Assembly: GCF_900182595.1 (NCBI RefSeq)
Contig: NZ_FXTN01000003.1
Location: 496,001 to 560,000 of the forward strand
Source: Pedobacter westerhofensis
Lineage (GTDB): Bacteria; Bacteroidota; Bacteroidia; Sphingobacteriales; Sphingobacteriaceae
Length of the DNA stretch: 64,000 nucleotides
Direction: 5' to 3'
Shown: one piece after another, positions 8,059 to 16,449 of the stretch
Position numbering within the stretch: the stretch's first letter is position 1
How the letters are laid out: each line of letters starts with the position of its first letter
Notes under the pieces: model-generated
What the model saw: the letters and a program-made list of their open reading frames with translations, nothing else
Databases searched by the model: none
What the model was told of the DNA's origin: nothing
Program-made: the position numbers and the translations under genes

Positions 8059-9834
8059 ATGACATACAAGGAAAAACTAAGCCAAATACGTGCACAGATG
8101 AAGGCCGATAATGTAGAAGCCTACATTATTCCTTCAGCAGATCCGCATATCAGCGAGTACCTGCCTAAGCATTACCAATGTATACCTTTTGCATCCGGCT
8201 TTAGCGGCTCTGCAGGAACATTAGTGATTACGCATGACTTTGCCGGACTGTGGACCGACTTCAGATACTTTGAACAGGCGGCAGAGCAGTTGCATGACAG
8301 TGGTTTTGAGCTGGTCAAACAGAAAGTACAGCATGCCCCGGAATATATACAATGGCTGAACAGCAGATTGGCCAAAGGTGCCGTTGTGGGAACAGATGAG
8401 AAATTATTATCCGTTTTACTCGGTGACTTGCTGACGCAGCAGTTCTCGGCGAAGGGAATCAGCCTGCAGCACAGAGATTACCTGGGACCAATCTGGGAGA
8501 ACCGTCCGGACTTGCCGGCAGACAGCGCATTTCTGATCAGTGAAGAGGCGGCCGGCCAGTCTGTGAGCAGTAAACTGGCAGCAGTACGTGAAGAACTGAG
8601 CAGGCATCAGGCAGATTATCATTTGGTGTCTTCACTGGATGACATCGCCTGGTTATTTAATATCAGAGGAAAAGACGTGAGTTTTAATCCGGTAGTGCTG
8701 GGCTTTGCACTGATCAATCATGATCATGCCAAATTATTTATTCATCCTGAAAAACTCAGTGAAGAAGAAAAAGTACTTCTGCTGAAAAGTGGCGCAGAGG
8801 TACTGCCTTATGAGGAAATTGAAATGGCACTGAAGCTGATCCCTGAGCAAAGTTCCATTTTTATTGACCCTAAGCGCAACTGTTACGCCTACGCTAAACT
8901 GATCCCTCCTTCTGTACATATCGTTAAGGAAACCAATCCTTCCACCAGCCTGAAAGCTGTTAAAAATGAAGTGGAGCTGAGCAATACCCGCGAGGCTATG
9001 CGAAAAGACGGTGTTGCAATTACCCGCTTTCTGAAATGGCTGGAAGAGCACATCGGGAAAATAAAAATCACAGAGCTTTCTGCTGCTGCACAGCTGCGCA
9101 GTTACAGGGCGGAGCAGGAAGGGTTTATCGGCGATAGCTTTAATACCATCAGCGCTTACAGAGCACACGGGGCATTACCGCACTATGCGCCATCTGCAGA
9201 GAGCGATGCTGAGATTTTGCCCGAAAGCCTCTTCCTGGTAGACTCAGGCGGGCAGTACTTTTACGGAACAACTGATATTACCCGGACAATCCCAATGGGC
9301 CTGACGACAGAACAGGAAAGAACGGATTATACTTTGGTACTTAAGGGTATGATTGAAGGATGTAAGGTAAAATTCCCGAAAGGTACCTGTGGTTACCAGA
9401 TAGATGCGATCACGAGAAAACCTCAGTGGGACCATGCAATCAATTATGGCCATGGAACGGGACATGGCGTAGGTTATTTCCTGAATGTACATGAAGGGCC
9501 GCAGGTTTTTAACCCAACGAACAACCCCGTACCCATTGAACCGGGAATGATCACTTCTGTGGAGCCGGGCGTATACCGCCCCGGAAGACATGGGATACGC
9601 ATTGAAAACCTGGTGACCACCATCAAACTCGAAGCAAATGAGTTTAATGACTGGTACGCCTTCGAAACACTGACAATTGCACCGATCAGCACCAGCATCG
9701 TAATTAAAGATTTGCTGGAGCAGTCACAGATCGACTGGCTGAATGCCTATAATGCTTCGGTACTGGAGATATTGAGTCCTTCGCTGAACGCAGAGGAGCA
9801 GGAATGGCTGAGCACAGCTACGAAGGCGATTTAA
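8059..9834 (+). CDS. Aminopeptidase P family protein (M24, Xaa-Pro aminopeptidase)
   Basis: This three-domain metallopeptidase of 591 residues is predicted to remove N-terminal residues preceding proline, in the cytosol. Two creatinase-like N-terminal domains (about 5-135 and 155-305) precede the pita-bread M24 domain (about 315-530). Metal ligands are visible as Asp in FLVDSGGQYFYG, Asp in TTDITRTIPMG, His in GTGHGVGYF, Glu in TSVEPGVYRPG and Glu in GIRIENLVT. The open frame starts at 8023, but the ATG at 8059 (MTYKEKLSQIRAQM) is the normal family start and follows a promoter-like sequence. The gene is monocistronic and ends at a strong hairpin. Confidence 0.93.
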   Translation: MTYKEKLSQIRAQMKADNVEAYIIPSADPHISEYLPKHYQCIPFASGFSGSAGTLVITHDFAGLWTDFRYFEQAAEQLHDSGFELVKQKVQHAPEYIQWLNSRLAKGAVVGTDEKLLSVLLGDLLTQQFSAKGISLQHRDYLGPIWENRPDLPADSAFLISEEAAGQSVSSKLAAVREELSRHQADYHLVSSLDDIAWLFNIRGKDVSFNPVVLGFALINHDHAKLFIHPEKLSEEEKVLLLKSGAEVLPYEEIEMALKLIPEQSSIFIDPKRNCYAYAKLIPPSVHIVKETNPSTSLKAVKNEVELSNTREAMRKDGVAITRFLKWLEEHIGKIKITELSAAAQLRSYRAEQEGFIGDSFNTISAYRAHGALPHYAPSAESDAEILPESLFLVDSGGQYFYGTTDITRTIPMGLTTEQERTDYTLVLKGMIEGCKVKFPKGTCGYQIDAITRKPQWDHAINYGHGTGHGVGYFLNVHEGPQVFNPTNNPVPIEPGMITSVEPGVYRPGRHGIRIENLVTTIKLEANEFNDWYAFETLTIAPISTSIVIKDLLEQSQIDWLNAYNASVLEILSPSLNAEEQEWLSTATKAI

Positions 9835-9836
9835 TC

Positions 9837-9900
9837 AAAAAGCCCTGGTATGTTTCTGCCTAAGTATTATACTTATGCAGAAGCGTACCAGGGCTTTTAA
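9837..9900. terminator. Very long bidirectional hairpin terminator
   Basis: Between the stop codons of two convergent genes, 9838-9866 pairs with 9870-9898: 29 positions with one mismatch (9860/9876), two G-T wobbles and a three-base loop. The outer arms are AAAAGCCCTGGTA and TACCAGGGCTTTT, so an A-run precedes and a T-run follows the stem and it can end transcription in both directions. Confidence 0.85.
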
Positions 9901-9914
9901 TATTTGAGGGTATA

Positions 9915-10787
9915 TTACGACTGGAACCAGCTGTATGCTGCGCCCACAAGTGCTGCATCTTCCCACATTGTGCTTTGTTTAAGCACTACTTCCTTATTCT
10001 TAAGGTACTTTAAAACAACGGGAATAAAATGATCCCATGTTTTTGCGATATTACCACCGATCACTACAACTGTTGGCTGTTCCTGATCGATAAAATCATT
10101 TAAAAACAGCGCAAGGTTTTCACCAAATTCTTCGAAGATCTGGTCTATGATTGCTTTATTATCTGTAGCAAGCATTGCGATCACATCCTTGATATCATTT
10201 CCTGTCAGTTCTTTGTAACGGTTAGAGAACCATCTGGTAGAAATATACTCTTCTGCAATGCTGTCTTTGAAGGGAATAAAAGCACGGTCTGAATCAATAG
10301 TACTGCCCTGGCAGTTACTTGCAGAACCCAGGCCTGTACCGAGCGTAATGCCTACGGCACGCTTCTCGCCAGCGACTGCGCCAGAGGCTAATTCACCGTG
10401 CAAAAACGATTCAGCATCGTTTCTAAAAAGAATATTGCTCTGAGGGATACCTAATTTTTGAGACAAGATCTCCAGCACATTCATCTCATATAATGAGTCA
10501 TATTTTTTGGTTCCCTTCATCAGGGAAATACCTTTCTCGTAATCAAAAGGACCAGGCATAGCAATGCCGATATGTATTTGCTCATCTCCCGCACTAACGA
10601 TCAGCGGAGTAAGGGCATCAACCCATGCTTTGATAATTACATCAGCGCCTTCCATGGAGGCTACACGTTCTCTAACCAGAGAATCTTTTACAATCTTAAA
10701 ATCAGCGGCATCAATGTGCGCTGCAGTGATATGCGAACCTCCAATATCGACCCCTATATAAGGCAGTCTGGGCGATTTAAAATTCAT
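9915..10787 (-). CDS. ROK-family sugar kinase (glucokinase-like)
   Basis: This 290-residue cytosolic kinase of the ASKHA fold probably phosphorylates glucose or a related hexose with ATP. The phosphate-binding motif GVDIGGSH is at 12-19, the catalytic Asp124 is in FRNDAES, and GTGLGS is at 150-155. The zinc-binding CxCGxxGC motif of classical ROK proteins is absent, as in the short Bacteroidota branch, so the substrate is uncertain. It begins 32 bases after rfbA and is the last gene of an apparent five-gene operon. Confidence 0.82.
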   Translation of the reverse strand: MNFKSPRLPYIGVDIGGSHITAAHIDAADFKIVKDSLVRERVASMEGADVIIKAWVDALTPLIVSAGDEQIHIGIAMPGPFDYEKGISLMKGTKKYDSLYEMNVLEILSQKLGIPQSNILFRNDAESFLHGELASGAVAGEKRAVGITLGTGLGSASNCQGSTIDSDRAFIPFKDSIAEEYISTRWFSNRYKELTGNDIKDVIAMLATDNKAIIDQIFEEFGENLALFLNDFIDQEQPTVVVIGGNIAKTWDHFIPVVLKYLKNKEVVLKQSTMWEDAALVGAAYSWFQS

Positions 10788-10819
10788 ATGCGTGGTTTAA
10801 CTATATTGTGTTTAGATTA

Positions 10820-11680
10820 TTATTTGATCAATTTTAACAGGTAGGCACCATAACCGCTTTTTACAAGTGGCGTGGCTACTTTACGCAGCTGCTCCTTATC
10901 GATGAAGCCCATCCTGTAGGCAACCTCTTCAATACAGCCTATTTTAAGGCCCTGACGCTCTTCAATGACCTGAACAAACTGTCCGGCCTGCATCAGTGAA
11001 GCAAAGGTTCCTGTATCCAGCCATGCAGTACCACGGCTCAGTACGCCAACTTTCAGGTTTCCCTGCTCAAGGTAAGCTTTGTTTACATCGGTAATTTCGT
11101 ATTCTCCGCGTGGCGAAGGTTTAATATTTTTAGCGATCTCTACTACGCTGTTGTCATAGAAATAAAGCCCGGGAACAGCATAGTCAGATTTTGGCGACTC
11201 AGGTTTTTCTTCGATGGATACCGCTTTGTTATCGGCATCAAATTCTACTACACCATAACGTTCAGGATCTGAAACACGGTAAGCAAACACTACACCACCA
11301 TCAGGATCGGAACTGGCCTGTAAAAGCTTTGCCATTCCGTCACCATAGAAGATATTGTCTCCAAGCACCAAAGCCACTTTATCTGTACCGATAAAGTCGG
11401 CCCCAATCACAAAAGCCTGGGCAAGACCATTCGGTTCATGCTGAACAGCATAAGAAAATTTACAGCCAAGACTGCTTCCATCGCCTAAAAGTTTCTGGAA
11501 ATTAGGAAGATCATGTGGGGTGGAGATGATGAGTATTTCTTTAATTCCAGCCAGCATCAATGTTGACAGCGGATAATAGATCATCGGTTTATCATACACA
11601 GGCATCATTTGCTTGCTCATGACCAGAGTTAAAGGATGCAGCCTCGTACCGCTTCCTCCTGCTAAAATTATTCCTTTCAA
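10820..11680 (-). CDS. rfbA: Glucose-1-phosphate thymidylyltransferase
   Basis: The enzyme makes dTDP-glucose from dTTP and glucose-1-phosphate, the first step towards dTDP-L-rhamnose for surface glycans. The nucleotidyltransferase motif [16 protein letters not shown] is at the extreme N-terminus, followed by [30 protein letters not shown] and [12 protein letters not shown]. The protein matches RfbA in length (286 residues). The family start corresponds to a TTG at 11680; an ATG at 11716 would add 12 residues and overlap the preceding gene by 20 bases. The other rml genes are not in the window. Confidence 0.92.
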   Translation of the reverse strand: MKGIILAGGSGTRLHPLTLVMSKQMMPVYDKPMIYYPLSTLMLAGIKEILIISTPHDLPNFQKLLGDGSSLGCKFSYAVQHEPNGLAQAFVIGADFIGTDKVALVLGDNIFYGDGMAKLLQASSDPDGGVVFAYRVSDPERYGVVEFDADNKAVSIEEKPESPKSDYAVPGLYFYDNSVVEIAKNIKPSPRGEYEITDVNKAYLEQGNLKVGVLSRGTAWLDTGTFASLMQAGQFVQVIEERQGLKIGCIEEVAYRMGFIDKEQLRKVATPLVKSGYGAYLLKLIK

Positions 11681-11696
11681 AATACTCGTTTTATAA

Positions 11697-12263
11697 TTAT
11701 AGATTTGAAGATACACTATTTTCTAATTCCCTGTACCATTCTTCGCCATATTTTCTGATCAATGGTCCTTTTAGGAAGGTATATACGGGTACTTTGAGCT
11801 CCCTGCCAAAGGTACAGGCGTCTGAACAGATATGCCAGCGGTCGTAGTTGAGCACATCAAATTCAGGATATTGTGTGATCCTGATAGGGTATAAATGGCA
11901 TGAAATAGGTTTTTGCCAGTCTACAATACCCTGCTCATGTGCTTTTTCAATCGCACATTTGGTGATTCCATTTTCAAAAGTAACATAGGCGCACTCTTTA
12001 TTGCCATCCACGCAGGGAGTAGTGAGGTCGCCATCAGCATCAACTACCGAAGTACCGTACTGTTCAATGGCAGCAATGCCTTTAGGGGCAAGCATATGTT
12101 TGATCTTAGGATAAATCTCTGCTAGAATTGCCGTCTCGGCCACATCCAATGGCGCACCGGAATCGCCCTCCACACAACAAATACCCTTGCATTTGTTTAG
12201 ATTGCAGACAAAGCTTTCAGTGATGACATCTTCGTGTATCAGTGTGTTCTGTACTTCTATCAT
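11697..12263 (-). CDS. DUF3109 family protein (cysteine-rich)
   Basis: This 188-residue soluble protein matches DUF3109, a Bacteroidota-centred family of unknown function. The N-terminal cluster [19 protein letters not shown] (Cys 20, 25, 29, 30) and further Cys residues in [26 protein letters not shown] and HICSDAC suggest a metal or iron-sulfur site like that of the YkgJ/CxxCxxCC family. It overlaps the previous gene by one base (TAATG) and abuts rfbA, so it is translated in an operon. Confidence 0.85.
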   Translation of the reverse strand: MIEVQNTLIHEDVITESFVCNLNKCKGICCVEGDSGAPLDVAETAILAEIYPKIKHMLAPKGIAAIEQYGTSVVDADGDLTTPCVDGNKECAYVTFENGITKCAIEKAHEQGIVDWQKPISCHLYPIRITQYPEFDVLNYDRWHICSDACTFGRELKVPVYTFLKGPLIRKYGEEWYRELENSVSSNL

Positions 12264-13042
12264 TATTTTTCTTCTTTTGCCAACGCGTATTTTAATCCGG
12301 TGGCAGATTTAATTTCCATGGTAACGGAACCAATAATAATTTCAACCTGGGCCTTTACAGGCACCCTGTTGCCGTCATCTGTAATCCAGAGGTATAAGTT
12401 GCTGTCTTTTCTAAAGATCCTGCCTGGCTCTATTGACGGGCTGAACTTTAAACAGCGTATATTTCCTAGTTTACTTTTAATCACCTCTTTGCCTACATAC
12501 TTGATTTGCAGCTGATGGATCTCCTTGCCCAAAAAGTAGTTCAGTTTAAACTGTTCTCCTATTTTAAGTTTTGAAATATCCAGGCTCCGTGCAAAATAAT
12601 AGGCAGATACGAGGTCAAATGTCTGATCTGTAGGCGTTGTAAATGTACCCTTGTTGGACACTACTTTTTTTGTGTCCTGGTAAAACCTGGCTTTATCTTC
12701 TCTTTTATAACTTGATTCTTTAATGTCTTCCTGATAAAAATAAGGTGTCAGTTTATCCTTGTCGATATAAGAGTCATAGTGGTCACGTACCTTATAAAAT
12801 ATATCAAATGTACCTGCTGTTTTTGCATCCACAACCAGCCGGTAAGTTGGTTTGTTATCAAATTTGAGATCCGATTTGAGCACTTTGATAATGCCTTCTG
12901 CTGCTGTAATGATTCCGTATCTCAGCTTATACTGGAGTATTTCTCCCTCCTGAAAAACCGGCTCCTTTTTTAAAGGCAACTCCTGCGATTTGGCATCAAT
13001 GAGGGTAATCAAAAAGATAGTCAGCAAAAATATTTTTCTCAT
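12263..13042 (-). CDS. DUF3108 domain-containing exported protein
   Basis: This protein of 259 residues has a typical signal peptide (MRKIFLLTIFLITLIDAKSQ) and fits DUF3108, a family of periplasmic or envelope beta-rich proteins of unknown function. The motif GEILQYKLRYGIITAAEG near the N-terminus is characteristic. The ATG at 13042 was preferred over one eight codons upstream because the signal peptide starts there. The gene follows DUF2480 by 32 bases and its stop overlaps the DUF3109 start. Confidence 0.82.
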   Translation of the reverse strand: MRKIFLLTIFLITLIDAKSQELPLKKEPVFQEGEILQYKLRYGIITAAEGIIKVLKSDLKFDNKPTYRLVVDAKTAGTFDIFYKVRDHYDSYIDKDKLTPYFYQEDIKESSYKREDKARFYQDTKKVVSNKGTFTTPTDQTFDLVSAYYFARSLDISKLKIGEQFKLNYFLGKEIHQLQIKYVGKEVIKSKLGNIRCLKFSPSIEPGRIFRKDSNLYLWITDDGNRVPVKAQVEIIIGSVTMEIKSATGLKYALAKEEK

Positions 13043-13074
13043 ACCCTGTTTAAACACAAAAAGCAATCCAGAAA

Positions 13075-13590
13075 CTAATCCTTTCGTTTATAGATCGGAA
13101 CAGTTGAACACGGCTCGCCATACATAATACTTTTAGCTACAGGCGTTAACAGCGCTGTGATCTCTACATAGGCCGATACCGGCACCTCAATATCCGCACA
13201 GCCTTTGATTACGACACGTTCATCTTTATATTCTGAAATATCAATTTTAGCGAGTGCCTTTGTAAATAAAACAGCTTCCAAAACTTCCTGTCCGCCGAAA
13301 ACCACTTCATTGGCATAAGGCTTCATTTTGTTTGCCAGCAGCATATAAGCCCAGGTAGGTACAATTGCATCTGCACTGCAGATAATGGCAACGTTCTTAC
13401 CGGTATAGGCAGTCCAGTCGTGCAATTTAATAAACTCCCTGAAATCCTTTTCCCTGAGGATCAATCCCTGGAACAAATTTTCTTTCAGATCGTACACCAC
13501 CCGTTCGCCCTGATCATAATAATCTTCCAGGTTTAAGGTGATTAAACCACTGGAAGCAACCTTATTCACTATATTTTCCTGAATATCCAT
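13075..13590 (-). CDS. DUF2480 family protein
   Basis: This 171-residue cytosolic protein matches DUF2480, found almost only in Bacteroidota. Family signatures include LITLNLEDYYDQGERVVYDL, the REKDFREFIKLHDW segment, SADAIVPTWAYMLLANK and the C-terminal SIMYGEPCSTVPIYKRK. The function is unknown. It is the first gene after the terminator of the foldase gene and probably leads an operon with DUF3108, DUF3109, rfbA and the ROK kinase. Confidence 0.87.
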   Translation of the reverse strand: MDIQENIVNKVASSGLITLNLEDYYDQGERVVYDLKENLFQGLILREKDFREFIKLHDWTAYTGKNVAIICSADAIVPTWAYMLLANKMKPYANEVVFGGQEVLEAVLFTKALAKIDISEYKDERVVIKGCADIEVPVSAYVEITALLTPVAKSIMYGEPCSTVPIYKRKD

Positions 13591-13601
13591 GGCTGTAAAA
13601 T

Positions 13602-13633
13602 AAAAAAACCGGAAGTAACACTACTTCCGGTTT
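13602..13633 (-). terminator. Intrinsic terminator of the PpiD-like gene
   Basis: AAACCGGAAGTA (13606-13617) and TACTTCCGGTTT (13622-13633) form a 12-bp perfect stem with a four-base loop. The run of A at 13602-13608 becomes a U-tract in the minus-strand transcript. It lies 20 bases after the stop of the foldase gene and before the DUF2480 start. Confidence 0.9.
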
Positions 13634-13652
13634 CAAAATTACGTAATAAAGG

Positions 13653-15749
13653 TTAATAGAATTTCACTCTATTGTCTTTTATATCACTTTTATCCTGTAA
13701 TGCCTGGAAAGCTGCCCCTAATGATCTTTGGGCAATTCCCTGCAGCATCGTTTCTTTTTGTTTGTAAGTATTGCCAATCGGAGCCGGGTTAGTGAATCCG
13801 TTTACGGTAAACAAGTACACTGCGCGTTCGCCATCAACTGGTTTAGACAGTTTGCCTACCGGTGATCCGAATACACTGCCGATCAGTTTGTTTTCCTGTG
13901 CAGCACCCGGAACGATTGGGTTTGCAAAAACAATATTCTGAACCGGCATTACAGTTTTACCCATTTTCTGAGCTACCTGTGCAAGGCTTGATGCGCCCTG
14001 AGCAGCATTTTTCAATTTCTCAGTCAGCATTTTTGCTTTAACAGCATTGATCACCATTGGTTCAATATCTTTCTTCACTGCCTCCAGCGGAAGGATACCT
14101 TTAGGTTTAATGTCTGTCAGGTGTGCGATTACAAAAGCGTTATCCATCTGGTAAACTTCTGTCAGCACATCACCTTTTTCTGCGCCGAAAGCATCACGGA
14201 TCAGCTGACGCGGATTATCCAGGCCTGGGGCATAACCCTGGCTGCCAGAGATCCTGTCTGCCACTGATACTGTATATCCTGCTTTTTTAGCTTCTGCAGC
14301 GAAATCGTCGCCTTTTACAGAATTCAGGAAAGCAGATGCTTTTTTGTAAGCCTGATCTTTGGTCTTGCTGCTTGGCGCAAGGTTTTTCTCTATGTAAGCC
14401 AGTTTAGCCACTTTAGAAGAACCGATCTGGTTTTCGATTTTGATCAGGTGAACACCGAACTGTGAACGTACTACTTTAAGATCGCCGGTCTGGCCATTGA
14501 AAGCAGCATTTTCAAATTCAGGAACCATCTGTCCCCTTGCGAAAGTACCGAGTTCGCCGCCTTTATCTTTAGATCCGTCAACGCTGTACATTTTAGCCAG
14601 GGCAGAGAAGCTTCCGCCATTCTGAACCAGGGTTTTTAAGGAGTCGGCAAATTTCTCAGCTTTATCCACACCGCCCATTTTGGTAGCATCCAATAAAATA
14701 TGGCTTGCTTTAACCGAGTCGGGAGACATGCGTGTATCAATTACTTTTACCAGTTTATACGAGTTACCAGAGAATACCGGTCCGAAGAAACTACCTGCAG
14801 GCAGTGCGAACACGGCGGAATCAATTTTAGGATCCAGTTTACCTTTAGTAATATACGCATAAGGGATTTTAACATCAGAGTTGATGGCTGAAAACAGTGA
14901 GTCGCTTTTTGACGCTCTGAAGTCTGCGGCCAGTTTATCTACCTGTACTTTGATTGCAGCTGAATCTGCTTTCGTTGGATTTACGCTGAATGAAACATAT
15001 TCAAATGAACGTGTTTCTGCAGGGTTCTCAAATTTCTTTTTGTTATCGTTATAATAATCTGAATAATCAGATTCCGACGGTTTAACAGTAGCATCAGGAA
15101 TACTTGCGTAATCCAGGCTTACATAGCTAAAGTTTGCCAGTTTATTCCTGTTCTGGTATTCGTCGTTAGCTTCCAGGGAAGTTACGTAAACAGAATTTTT
15201 GATCAGGTTAGCATATTTCTGCTGTAAAGCTTGTTTTTCGATTTCGATCTGCAGGAGGTCCCACTGTTGTTTCAGCTGAGGGTTGCTGCCCTGTTGTTTT
15301 AATGACTGGATTACCGCAGCGCGGTTAACCTCGCCGGTTTGAGGGTTACCAAAATACTGAACGATCAGCGGACTTGGTTTTTTGCCCTGCATCAGGTCAA
15401 ATAATTCATCACCCGAAACATCAAGTCCCAGGCGTTTGTATTCTTTAGACAATAAGATAGAGGCCAATTCACCGTTCCATGCATTATCAACAGCCATAGC
15501 CGTCATTTGAGGATTGGCACTGCCGCCATACTGCTGTTTAAACTGCTGCAGATTCTGATCCACTTTAGTACCGAACTCATCGATGTTGATTTCCTCACCA
15601 TCTACGGTTCCGACAACTTTTTGTGATGCCGCCCAGAAAGGCTTACCTACGTTAATTGCATCACCAACTAAAAATGCAACAATTGCAAAACCGATGGCGC
15701 CTACCAGGATAAAGCCTGCGCGATTCCGCAAAAATGTCATTAAACCCAT
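13653..15749 (-). CDS. PpiD/SurA-like peptidylprolyl isomerase
   Basis: This 698-residue foldase is anchored in the inner membrane by one N-terminal segment (residues about 11-30), with the rest in the periplasm. A SurA_N-like region (about 40-200) is followed by a parvulin (PPIC) domain at about 342-440, recognisable from KASHILLD, GGSFSALAKMYSVDGSKDKG, GELGTFARGQMVPEFENAAF and FGVHLIKIE. A second degenerate parvulin-like region may follow. It assists folding of exported outer-membrane proteins. It lies downstream of lptC, separated by a terminator-like hairpin, and ends at its own terminator. Confidence 0.92.
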   Translation of the reverse strand: MGLMTFLRNRAGFILVGAIGFAIVAFLVGDAINVGKPFWAASQKVVGTVDGEEINIDEFGTKVDQNLQQFKQQYGGSANPQMTAMAVDNAWNGELASILLSKEYKRLGLDVSGDELFDLMQGKKPSPLIVQYFGNPQTGEVNRAAVIQSLKQQGSNPQLKQQWDLLQIEIEKQALQQKYANLIKNSVYVTSLEANDEYQNRNKLANFSYVSLDYASIPDATVKPSESDYSDYYNDNKKKFENPAETRSFEYVSFSVNPTKADSAAIKVQVDKLAADFRASKSDSLFSAINSDVKIPYAYITKGKLDPKIDSAVFALPAGSFFGPVFSGNSYKLVKVIDTRMSPDSVKASHILLDATKMGGVDKAEKFADSLKTLVQNGGSFSALAKMYSVDGSKDKGGELGTFARGQMVPEFENAAFNGQTGDLKVVRSQFGVHLIKIENQIGSSKVAKLAYIEKNLAPSSKTKDQAYKKASAFLNSVKGDDFAAEAKKAGYTVSVADRISGSQGYAPGLDNPRQLIRDAFGAEKGDVLTEVYQMDNAFVIAHLTDIKPKGILPLEAVKKDIEPMVINAVKAKMLTEKLKNAAQGASSLAQVAQKMGKTVMPVQNIVFANPIVPGAAQENKLIGSVFGSPVGKLSKPVDGERAVYLFTVNGFTNPAPIGNTYKQKETMLQGIAQRSLGAAFQALQDKSDIKDNRVKFY

Positions 15750-15801
15750 AATATCTATTATTTATATTTTTTTTAAGAGGGCGCAAGATACAACTTTTGC
15801 C

Positions 15802-15828
15802 AAAAAAAGAAAACAATTATATTGTTTT
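15802..15828 (-). terminator. AT-rich terminator downstream of lptC
   Basis: AAAACAAT (15810-15817) and ATTGTTTT (15821-15828) pair perfectly around a three-base loop, and the A-run at 15802-15808 gives a U-tract on the minus strand. The stem is AT-rich, so termination may be partial and allow read-through into the foldase gene. Confidence 0.6.
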
Positions 15829-15876
15829 GAATAAGTATTTAAAAATTAAGGGAATAAGAGGCCAGAATTCTCCGGA

Positions 15877-16449
15877 TTACGGGGCCAAATCGCCTTTTAC
15901 ATAGGTCTCTCCTGAACCCTGTTCAAAATCTACAGAACTGAAATCTTCCGGTGCGCTGAAGTTTATTGCATTGAGCACTGTGCCATCAGGCCTGGTGACG
16001 ATACCGCGCGGAGAAAAGAACATTTTTTTCTTCTGGTCCCAGGTCAGTTCTTCGGTATTGAACGTAAGGTCGTTCCTCACTACCACTACATTTCTCTTAA
16101 AGATTGTGATTTGTTCTGTTTCTTTTCTGAGTGCATAATCGGATACGATTGTGCCGGTTACCGTTTGGAGAGGATCAAAAAACGTGATTTTTACTCCTTT
16201 GGGCATTTCCTGGTATTTGCTGCCCGAGGTAGGGTTCACCTGATCGAGTACAGGCGCATAACCTTTTGCTTTTACCACAGCAGAATCGCTGAACACGATT
16301 TCTACTTTGAGCGACCTGTCTTTGCTGAGCACAAGCTTTTTGGAAGATATTTCTGCCGCTGTTTTTAAATCGTCATCATTACACGAATATAAAAACAGCG
16401 GGATCAGGCATAGTACAGCAATCCGTGAAAATATGCCTGCATTGTTCAT
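15877..16449 (-). CDS. lptC: LPS export protein LptC
   Basis: This 190-residue LptC-type protein belongs to the lipopolysaccharide transport bridge between inner and outer membranes. Its signal sequence ends in a lipobox-like LYSC (Cys23), so here it may be a lipoprotein. The OstA/LptC beta-jellyroll is suggested by the repeats around YQEMPKGVKITFFD, TGTIVSDYALRK and the IFKRNVVVVRNDLTFNTEEL strand. The start overlaps the stop of the upstream barrel protein gene (TAATG), showing coupled translation. Confidence 0.88.
   Translation of the reverse strand: MNNAGIFSRIAVLCLIPLFLYSCNDDDLKTAAEISSKKLVLSKDRSLKVEIVFSDSAVVKAKGYAPVLDQVNPTSGSKYQEMPKGVKITFFDPLQTVTGTIVSDYALRKETEQITIFKRNVVVVRNDLTFNTEELTWDQKKKMFFSPRGIVTRPDGTVLNAINFSAPEDFSSVDFEQGSGETYVKGDLAP

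Noticed and set aside
8734..9168. 144-codon open frame on the minus strand inside the aminopeptidase gene
   Set aside because: It lies wholly within a well-supported gene on the other strand, has no recognisable family, and its composition reflects the antisense of coding DNA.
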